From Spirochaetota bacterium (GTDB lineage Bacteria > Spirochaetota > GWE2-31-10 > MWDO01), in NCBI GenBank assembly GCA_017998755.1, contig JAGOCL010000059.1:1-10139 (forward strand): a DNA stretch of 10,139 nt, given 5' to 3'. The notes below the pieces were generated by a model. It saw only the letters and a list, made by a program, of their open reading frames with translations. It was not told the origin of the DNA and ran no database searches. A program made the position numbers and the translations under genes. Every line of letters begins with the position of its first letter. Within the stretch, counting starts at the first letter, position 1. Shown piece by piece: positions 1 to 6,054 of this stretch.

Positions 1-198
1 CCTATGAGCAAGGCGCAAAGAAAAGGCTCGATTACTCAAAATTACGCGCCTTGCCAATGCGTCGAGTCCAAAGATATTGGCGGCAAAGGGACCTGCAAAA
101 ACGGCTGTATTTACTGTTACGCAAATCGCGACGGCTCGATCGAACCTAATATTAATCCTAAATCGTTATGGCTTAGTACGAAAGAGTTGATATTATGA
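1..198 (+). CDS. DUF1848 family protein, C-terminal fragment (5' end outside window)
   Basis: This is the last 65 codons of a protein that continues upstream; the frame is open from base 1, and the Met at base 4 is probably internal. Cysteines sit in a C-x-C pair followed about 11 residues later by C-x3-C-x2-C (the TCKNGCIYCYAN stretch, bases about 91-126). This matches the C-terminal cysteine cluster of DUF1848 proteins, which is known to resemble the Fe-S binding motif of radical SAM enzymes although the family is uncharacterised. From the motif I infer Fe-S cluster binding. The stop codon overlaps the start of the next gene (ATGA, 195-198), so the two are very likely co-transcribed and translationally coupled. 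The function is unknown; the family call is fairly secure from the motif and its distance to the C-terminus. Confidence 0.8.
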   Translation, partial: PMSKAQRKGSITQNYAPCQCVESKDIGGKGTCKNGCIYCYANRDGSIEPNINPKSLWLSTKELIL

Positions 199-1121
199 AT
201 TATAGAGAATATTTTATTGAATACGAAAACTGTTCGTTGTGTCCCAGAAATTGTAGGGTAAACAGGTATGAAAAAGCCGGATTTTGCGGAGAAACGGCGG
301 AATTAAGTATTGAATCTGTTTTATTGCATAAAGGGGAAGAGCCTCCGATTTCATTTAAAAACGGATCGGGAACAATATTTTTTACCGGATGTTCGCTACG
401 CTGTCCATTTTGCCAAAATATGCAGATAAGCCAAAATCCGGCAGATAAGAAAACCTACAATTTAAAAGATTTTTTCGATATTCTGGATAAATTGGTAGAA
501 TCCGGAGCGGAAAATATTAATTTCGTTACTCCCGACCACTTTCTTTCTCATATTATCGAAGGGGTAAAATATCTTAGGGCAAAAGGAGTCGATATACCGA
601 CGGTTTACAATTGTAGCGGATATCAGTCTCTTGAAAGTCTCAAACTAGCGAGCGAGTATATCGATATTTTCCTGTTCGACTACAAATTCGCCGATTCTTC
701 CGCATCGAAATACGCTCTTAATCTTGAGAATTACAACGACGTCGCATTGCGGGGTTTGGAATTCCTATTTAAGAAAAAAGGAAATCTCCAACTCGACGCC
801 GAAGGTAAAGCGCTTCGCGGCGTTATAGTCAGGCATCTGGTTTTACCGGATTTTGTCAAAAACAGCGTAGAAGTTCTTAATAATCTTTATTTTAGTTTCG
901 GAAATAAAATATTTATTAGTATTATGAGCCAATATTCTCCAGAATACCTTAAAAACGGTTACGATAGACTAAACAGAAAACTTCGCAAAGACGAATACGA
1001 ACAAATTGTCAATCTTGCCCGCGACCTTGATTTTAAAAACGGATTTATTCAGGATTATATATGCGGAAACGATCAATATTTACCGGATTTTAACGAAAAA
1101 ACCGATTTCGACGTATGGTAA
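195..1121 (+). CDS. Radical SAM protein, PflX / COG1313 type (putative pyruvate-formate-lyase-activating-enzyme-like)
   Basis: The 308-residue cytoplasmic protein has the radical SAM motif C66-x3-C70-x2-C73 (TGCSLRCPFC), whose cysteines bind the [4Fe-4S] cluster that cleaves S-adenosylmethionine. An N-terminal cysteine set (C13, C16, C20, C31, in CSLCPRNC...GFCG) precedes it, followed by HKGEEPPIS and GSGTIFFTGC. This arrangement, with VTPDHF near 111-116, VRHLVLPD near 212-219 and SQYSPEY near 245-251, is typical of the COG1313/PflX family. Despite its name, that family has no firmly established substrate; activation of a glycyl-radical enzyme is only a suggestion, and none is visible in the window. 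Length is normal and the protein looks intact. The ATG lies in the stop of the upstream DUF1848 gene, with a modest AAGAG ribosome binding site (182-186) 8 bases upstream. It ends 2 bases before a convergent gene. Confidence 0.9.
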   Translation: MNYREYFIEYENCSLCPRNCRVNRYEKAGFCGETAELSIESVLLHKGEEPPISFKNGSGTIFFTGCSLRCPFCQNMQISQNPADKKTYNLKDFFDILDKLVESGAENINFVTPDHFLSHIIEGVKYLRAKGVDIPTVYNCSGYQSLESLKLASEYIDIFLFDYKFADSSASKYALNLENYNDVALRGLEFLFKKKGNLQLDAEGKALRGVIVRHLVLPDFVKNSVEVLNNLYFSFGNKIFISIMSQYSPEYLKNGYDRLNRKLRKDEYEQIVNLARDLDFKNGFIQDYICGNDQYLPDFNEKTDFDVW

Positions 1122-1123
1122 AA

Positions 1124-2068
1124 CTAAAATACTATAGAACTGAGAATTCCGACAGATTCTTCCATAGTTTTTCCTCGAGCGTAGTCGATAATATTAACGA
1201 GTTTCTTCTTTTTCCTCTTTTCCTTAACATATACAATCGGATACTCTTTCAGTTGAAACAACATATCGTCGTTAAAATTATAATTTTCTATAAGCCTTCT
1301 GCCTAAGGGAGTGTCGATAAAACCAATCCTTTCGCCGTTAGATTTGAATATAAAGTCCATCATATCAAACATAGCCATAATGTGATTTTTAGAAATATGG
1401 TACGTTCGCTTAATCTTTTCATTCCACTTCAACTGTTTTAAAAGAACTTCGTCGACAATGGGAGTCTTCGCGTTCTGTTTCATCTGCTCAAATATCGATT
1501 GATTTATCTCCTCAAAATCACATTCGGGATTTTTTGATTTAGCCGCTAATACAAAAATATTTATATCGGGGGTGTATCTTTTAACTAAAGCCGGAATATT
1601 ATAGTTCACGACATAATAATCTTTGATTTTCTTTATGGTCTGTCCGTAAAAATTTAAGAAATCCTTTTGGTCTACGATCGTATCAAACATCTCGTCGGCG
1701 TTCATATCAAGTTTGGGCATCGCGTCAAACGATCCGACAACTTTTGCTTTATCAAGACTTACGCCGAAATGTTTTTCAAAACGCTCAACCATTTCCGGGT
1801 ATTTTTCGATCTCTTTCCCGGCGTTTATAGAAAACCTGTATTGACTGGCGTAATGATCCAAAATAAGCGCGTTTTTTAGGAATATCTTACCGCTTAGATT
1901 CGCCAGATAAACGGCGTTAGCGTAAGGAGATACCCCGAGTATCAACGCTTTTTCATAATGTACCTCGTTAGTCTCAGGTCTGACGTAAATGACGATCATC
2001 GGATTATTATTAGTTCTGTCGTCGAAGTAGTCTATTAATATATCCGGTTTAATCTCTGAAGTAATCAT
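1124..2068 (-). CDS. Conserved-looking hypothetical protein, 314 residues, function unknown
   Basis: I do not recognise this protein. It is an intact 314-residue reading frame on the minus strand with no signal peptide, no membrane segment and a single cysteine (residue 183), so it is probably cytosolic. The N-terminal 75 residues look like beta-rich material (IVIYVRPE, KALILGVSPYANAVYLANL), the middle is mixed charged and helical, and the C-terminal third contains GERIGFIDTPLGRRLI (245-260) and a basic run KEKRKKKK (282-289) that could contact nucleic acid or acidic partners. It is convergent with the radical SAM gene and divergent from the histidine kinase, so it stands as a single-gene unit. 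A good promoter lies just upstream (2095-2123). Ribosome binding is unclear: a GAGGG sits about 14 bases before the ATG, and only a weak GGA lies closer. Being a real gene is well supported by length, base composition and promoter; no function is claimed. Confidence 0.8.
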   Translation of the reverse strand: MITSEIKPDILIDYFDDRTNNNPMIVIYVRPETNEVHYEKALILGVSPYANAVYLANLSGKIFLKNALILDHYASQYRFSINAGKEIEKYPEMVERFEKHFGVSLDKAKVVGSFDAMPKLDMNADEMFDTIVDQKDFLNFYGQTIKKIKDYYVVNYNIPALVKRYTPDINIFVLAAKSKNPECDFEEINQSIFEQMKQNAKTPIVDEVLLKQLKWNEKIKRTYHISKNHIMAMFDMMDFIFKSNGERIGFIDTPLGRRLIENYNFNDDMLFQLKEYPIVYVKEKRKKKKLVNIIDYARGKTMEESVGILSSIVF

Positions 2069-2094
2069 AATATTCCGCGCCGCCCTCTTAATAG

Positions 2095-2123
2095 ATTATA
2101 AAAGATTTTTTGGGAAATGCAAA
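2095..2123 (-). promoter_or_regulatory. Sigma-70-like promoter for the 314-residue hypothetical gene
   Basis: Read on the minus strand, a TTTGCA -35 element (2118-2123) is separated by 17 bases from a perfect TATAAT -10 box (2095-2100). The predicted transcription start near 2088 leaves a leader of about 20 bases before the ATG at 2068. The promoter is back to back with the kinase promoter at 2141-2169. Confidence 0.65.
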
Positions 2124-2140
2124 TTTATTTATAGTAAAGA

Positions 2141-2169
2141 TAGACATTTATAAATATTTTTATTATATT
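2141..2169 (+). promoter_or_regulatory. Candidate promoter of the histidine kinase gene, close to the ATG
   Basis: TAGACA (2141-2146) and TATATT (2164-2169) are spaced by 17 bases, matching a sigma-70-type promoter in 5/6 and 5/6 positions. A start of transcription 6-8 bases after the -10 box would fall at about 2175-2178, right at the kinase ATG (2179). No Shine-Dalgarno sequence lies between, so the mRNA would be leaderless or nearly so. A 10-bp palindrome, ATTTATAAAT (2146-2155), lies between the two boxes and could be an operator, though such AT palindromes arise by chance in AT-rich DNA. Confidence 0.45.
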
Positions 2170-2178
2170 TCGTAGATT

Positions 2179-3687
2179 ATGGAAAGTTCCGTTTCATTAA
2201 AAAATAAAACAGTTTTAAACAATCGCGCAAATAACGGCGATAAATTTACAGTATTAGTCGTAGATAACGACGATATGATCAAAAACGATATCCAATCTAT
2301 ACCTTCAACCTCAAAATGTTGTAATTTCTTGTATTTAAACGATATTTCGGATATTATCAAAGAATTAACAACGCGCGAAGTAAATTTAGCTATTTTAGCT
2401 TATATAGTTCCGGGAAAAAATATTCCGGAAATAGTTAAAGAAATATTAAGAATCAACGGCAATATCCCCTGTATTCTTTTAGATAACGCGAATTCCAAAG
2501 AAAAACTAATGGAAGCGGTTAATTCAAATTTATTTTATAAAATTCTCCAAAAGCCGTATAATGCGGAAGATCTGATGAAAATCATTCTGGACGGATTGGA
2601 GCTTTACTTTCTAAAACAGATGAACCTCGAATACAGGGAAGAAATTGAGAACAAGAATCTGATATCGGAAGAACTGCTTATCCGCATGGAAAATATTCTA
2701 AAAAACATCTCCGACGGAGTAATAGCGCTTTTCCCCGACGGTAAAATAAACATAGTAACTGAAAGAGCCAAATATCTCCTCTTTGAGGACGAAGACGAAA
2801 CTGCAGACGACAAATCTATTATGGATACCAAACTAGACGACTATATTAAGCAAAAAGTGTTTTTTTTCATTCACAGTTCCGCTAAAAACGATAAAATCGA
2901 ATGGAATATCAATAATAGGATATATTCAATCCAAATGACAAAGTTTTTTAACAACAAAGATAAATTGCTCGGATTTATTCTAGTTTTTATTGATATAACT
3001 AAAGAAAAAGAGATGGATAAATTAAAGTCCGATTTCGTATCAAACGTCAGTCACGAACTCAGAACTCCGCTCTCCTCGATACAAGGATTTTCCGATATGT
3101 TGATAAATAACGACGATTTATCGATAGACAAGCAGAAAGACTTCCTTAAAATAATCTTTAAAGAATCGGTTCGACTTTCCGATATGGTCAATTCTATCCT
3201 CAATATATCAAAAATCGAGGCCGATCTAAACAAGCCTGAGTTAAAGGAATACGAAATCTATCCGATAGTTTCAGATATCGTCGCCCTGTTAGAAAATAAA
3301 GCCGCCGGTAAATTTATAGATATCGAGACGTTTTGCGACGACAGCGGCGCAAAAATTCATACTAATCGCGGAATGTTGAAAGAAGTCCTGATAAATATCA
3401 TAGACAACGCTATAAAATATACTCAAAAATACGGTAAAATCGATATTAACATTTATTACGATAACGATAAAACCGCGCTATCGATAAAAGATAACGGTCC
3501 GGGGATTCCGGAAAATGAAAAAGAGAATATTTTTAAGAAATTTTATCGAATAAACAACAATTCCGAAGAAAAAGGGACTGGATTGGGGCTTTCTATAGTT
3601 AAAGCCGTCGCAGAAAGATTAAAAATCGATATTGTACTAAATTCTAAAATGGGTAGCGGCTCTGAATTTATACTGTTTTTCAATTAA
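2179..3687 (+). CDS. Soluble sensor histidine kinase with N-terminal degenerate receiver and PAS-like domain
   Basis: The 502-residue cytoplasmic kinase has no membrane segment. Domains: receiver-like (about 22-145), PAS-like (about 165-275, starting ENILKNISDGVIALFPDG), HisKA (about 280-347) with phosphoacceptor H292 in SHELRTPLSS, and HATPase_c (about 390-500) with N box (N406, N410), DNGPGIP (438-444), FKKFYR (452-457) and GTGLGLSIV (466-474). The kinase core is therefore complete and should autophosphorylate. The receiver keeps its acidic start (VVDNDD, 27-32) and the Lys-Pro (K125-P126), but has Ala74 where the phosphorylated Asp should be and Asp102 where Thr/Ser is expected, so it is probably an unphosphorylated signal- or partner-binding module. 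An in-frame TAG stands 4-6 bases before the ATG, fixing the start; no ribosome binding site is seen. A glycosidase gene follows after 19 bases. No cognate response regulator is in the window. Confidence 0.92.
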   Translation: MESSVSLKNKTVLNNRANNGDKFTVLVVDNDDMIKNDIQSIPSTSKCCNFLYLNDISDIIKELTTREVNLAILAYIVPGKNIPEIVKEILRINGNIPCILLDNANSKEKLMEAVNSNLFYKILQKPYNAEDLMKIILDGLELYFLKQMNLEYREEIENKNLISEELLIRMENILKNISDGVIALFPDGKINIVTERAKYLLFEDEDETADDKSIMDTKLDDYIKQKVFFFIHSSAKNDKIEWNINNRIYSIQMTKFFNNKDKLLGFILVFIDITKEKEMDKLKSDFVSNVSHELRTPLSSIQGFSDMLINNDDLSIDKQKDFLKIIFKESVRLSDMVNSILNISKIEADLNKPELKEYEIYPIVSDIVALLENKAAGKFIDIETFCDDSGAKIHTNRGMLKEVLINIIDNAIKYTQKYGKIDINIYYDNDKTALSIKDNGPGIPENEKENIFKKFYRINNNSEEKGTGLGLSIVKAVAERLKIDIVLNSKMGSGSEFILFFN

Positions 3688-3690
3688 TTT

Positions 3691-3696
3691 AAAGGA
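3691..3696 (+). promoter_or_regulatory. Ribosome binding site of the glycosidase gene
   Basis: AAAGGA lies 10 bases before the ATG at 3707, inside the 19-base gap after the kinase stop. It supports the chosen start, which also gives a signal peptide. No promoter fits in the gap, so the gene is probably read from the kinase transcript. Confidence 0.7.
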
Positions 3697-3706
3697 ATAT
3701 TCTACT

Positions 3707-6007
3707 ATGAAAAACTTATACGTTATTTTCATATACTTTTCGACAATTGTCGCGCTTTTTTCATACGATTACGACTCTACGAAGTTTTCAATAACCGACG
3801 GAAAAGTAACGGATAAAACTACTAACGCCGTATCCTACGCGGTAAAAGGCTCGCCGGATATTACCTCTAACTATTATGGAGAAACTAAAAGAAGAACTAT
3901 AAATACCGACGGCTTGATTTTTCCTAAATTCAGCAGTTCAGATCCGTTAATAGACGCTTTGTATTTATTAGCGATAGAAGAAGCGTATTTAGATATTAAT
4001 AAAGACGGATACTTCGCCGCCGGCGAAAAGTGGAATCAAGCTTGGACGCGGGATATGTCCTACGCTATTTATCTATCGCTTGGGTTTTTATTAAACGATA
4101 TCTCTACAAAATCTCTCGAAACTCGGATAGATAACGGACTAATTTTACAGGATACCGGCACCGGCGGAAGTTACCCTATAAGCTCCGACCGTATAGTTTG
4201 GGCTATGGCGGCTTATGAAACTGCTTTATGCTCTAAAGACGCCGTTTTTTACAATAAAGTATACGATACTATCAAAAACAGCGTAATGCAAGACTTAAAG
4301 ATCAATTTTTGCCCAAAAAATGCGCTTTTTAGAGGCGAAGAATCGTTTTTAGACTGGAGAGAACAGACATATCCGATATGGATGGAGCCGGTAAATATCG
4401 GCGACTCCTTCGCGCTAAACGTAAACGTCTTATACTATAAAGCGTTCAAAATCTTAGAAATTATGTCAAAAAAACTTGAAATTACCGGCGAAGCCGATAT
4501 TTGGAATAAATATTCGACAAATTTGAAAGAATCTATTGTTAATAATTTCTGGATTGAAAACAGAGATTATTTTGGAGCGTATATAATCGACGGCGCCTAT
4601 CCGTATATTTACGATGGATACGAGACGCTCGGCGAATCCTTGGCGATTACCTCCGGATTGGTTTCTGAGGAAAAAAGTTACCTAGTTTTAAACGCCGTCG
4701 CTCCTTCTGATTACGGCGCCCCCGTCGTCGCCCCGCAACTAACCGGTATATCTCCCTATCATAACGACGCTATATGGCCTTTTGTTCAGGCGTACAGGGG
4801 GCTTGCCGCAAAAAAGGCCGGCGACATTAAGACGCTCGAATTTGAATTTGCGACGACGGTCAGATCGGCGGCGCATTTTTTGACGTTCAAAGAAAATCTT
4901 GTCGCGACTACGGGCGATAGCGCCGGAACGGCTATAAATTCAGACAGACAACTTTGGTCTGTCGCAGGTTACCTCTCCTTCATTTATAGAGTAATACTCG
5001 GTATGAGTTTTAGCGAAGAGGGATTATCGTTAAATCCGGTTATTTTTGACTCGATGAAAAACGGAGCGGTTCTTGAAGGATTTTCATATAAAGACTCTAT
5101 ATTAACGGTTAAAATTACAGGAACCGGCGATAAGATATCGGCATACTACTTCGACGGTAAAGTCGTACCGGCCGATTTTATCATCCCGCAAGATACCAAA
5201 GGCGAACATAATATTCAAATCGAACTTGATAGCGCCCCCAAAATTTTTGAACCGGTTACTCCAAAATACGACGCCGCGACGTACGCTCCGCAGATCCCCT
5301 ACCCCGTTTTGGATATTTATAAAAATAAATACTATATAGAATGGAATCAAAAAAATCAAAACGGATTCAAACTTTTTCGAAACGGAGCGTATCAAACGAC
5401 AATCTACGACAGCTCTTACGAACTCAAACCGGAAGATAAAGCCGTTGAATATTTCCTGACCTCCGATAGCGGGGATCTTCCGGCTTTGAAAGGAACGCCG
5501 ATATGGATAGAAAGCGCCAAAAACGCTTTTTTTGTCGAGGCTGAAAGAATGAAATTTACCGGCGGAGAAATTCTCGGCAAAAACATCTCTAACGTGAAGA
5601 AAACTAACGCCAAATTATCGTTTTATCTCGATAAATCGACGTATAACTCGTCTGGGTATATAGGAAATTGGGGTAAAAAGCTAGGCGACTACGTAAATTT
5701 CGTCTTTAACGTTAAGAAATACGGAAAATATACGCTTGATATAAGATATCAGAACGGTAACGGAGCGGTCAATACCGGAGAGAGAGCGGCTATAAGATCG
5801 TCGTTTATCGACGGTAAACAAACCCGCGCTTTATACTTTCCGCAGAGAGGTTCGTGGATGGATTGGGGATTTTCATCTCCGCTAACTATCGAACTTGAGA
5901 AGGGAAAGCATACGTTTCAAATTCTTAACGACGAAAATTGTTACAGTCAGAAAAAAAGGCTCGTCAAAATAAACGTAGACCTTTTAAGAGTCAGAGAAAT
6001 TGAATAA
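3707..6007 (+). CDS. Secreted six-hairpin (MGH1-like) glycoside hydrolase with C-terminal CBM-like module
   Basis: The 766-residue protein begins with a signal peptide (a short Lys-Asn start, then a hydrophobic stretch at about residues 4-18, cleavage probably near 19-20), so it should be exported. Residues about 75-440 look like an (alpha/alpha)6-barrel glycosidase: AWTRDMSYAIYLSLG (112-126), DTGTGGSYPISSDRIVW (149-165), SFLDWREQTYPIWMEP (213-228), GISPYHNDAIWPFVQAYRG (347-365) and TGDSAGTAINSDRQLWS (402-418). Acidic residues in WTRD, DWRE and HND are catalytic candidates. A beta-rich linker follows, with an Fn3-like stretch at about 520-600, then a CBM35/CBM6-like sandwich at about 605-763 (FFVEAERM...GYIGNWG...GDYVNFVFNV...GKHTFQI). 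Related proteins are often annotated as rhamnosidase-like or glycogen-debranching-like; the substrate cannot be read from the sequence. It lies 19 bases after a histidine kinase, suggesting sensing-coupled expression. The reading frame looks intact. Confidence 0.82.
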   Translation: MKNLYVIFIYFSTIVALFSYDYDSTKFSITDGKVTDKTTNAVSYAVKGSPDITSNYYGETKRRTINTDGLIFPKFSSSDPLIDALYLLAIEEAYLDINKDGYFAAGEKWNQAWTRDMSYAIYLSLGFLLNDISTKSLETRIDNGLILQDTGTGGSYPISSDRIVWAMAAYETALCSKDAVFYNKVYDTIKNSVMQDLKINFCPKNALFRGEESFLDWREQTYPIWMEPVNIGDSFALNVNVLYYKAFKILEIMSKKLEITGEADIWNKYSTNLKESIVNNFWIENRDYFGAYIIDGAYPYIYDGYETLGESLAITSGLVSEEKSYLVLNAVAPSDYGAPVVAPQLTGISPYHNDAIWPFVQAYRGLAAKKAGDIKTLEFEFATTVRSAAHFLTFKENLVATTGDSAGTAINSDRQLWSVAGYLSFIYRVILGMSFSEEGLSLNPVIFDSMKNGAVLEGFSYKDSILTVKITGTGDKISAYYFDGKVVPADFIIPQDTKGEHNIQIELDSAPKIFEPVTPKYDAATYAPQIPYPVLDIYKNKYYIEWNQKNQNGFKLFRNGAYQTTIYDSSYELKPEDKAVEYFLTSDSGDLPALKGTPIWIESAKNAFFVEAERMKFTGGEILGKNISNVKKTNAKLSFYLDKSTYNSSGYIGNWGKKLGDYVNFVFNVKKYGKYTLDIRYQNGNGAVNTGERAAIRSSFIDGKQTRALYFPQRGSWMDWGFSSPLTIELEKGKHTFQILNDENCYSQKKRLVKINVDLLRVREIE

Positions 6008-6017
6008 AAAAATAAAT

Positions 6018-6046
6018 TTGATTATTATTAAAAAAAATAGTATAAA
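6018..6046 (+). promoter_or_regulatory. Candidate promoter of the phoH-pgpH-ybeY-corC operon, close to the ATG
   Basis: TTGATT (6018-6023), a 17-base spacer and TATAAA (6041-6046) match sigma-70 boxes in 4/6 and 5/6 positions. The -10 box ends only 8 bases before the phoH ATG (6055), placing the predicted transcript start at about 6052-6054. There is no Shine-Dalgarno sequence, so the message is probably leaderless. No hairpin terminator for the preceding glycosidase gene is visible in the 47-base gap, so read-through is also possible. Confidence 0.55.
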
Positions 6047-6054
6047 TACAAAAT

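Noticed and set aside
1115..1306. Small plus-strand reading frame overlapping the radical SAM stop
   Set aside because: It lies almost wholly antisense to the 314-residue gene, has no domain or ribosome binding site, and reads as low-complexity shadow sequence.
5102..5395. 97-codon minus-strand reading frame inside the glycosidase gene
   Set aside because: It is antisense to an intact gene, with no ribosome binding site and no recognisable motif.
6008..6054. Possible terminator after the glycosidase gene
   Set aside because: The gap is A/T-rich but holds no GC-containing hairpin followed by a T-run; its visible signal is a promoter.
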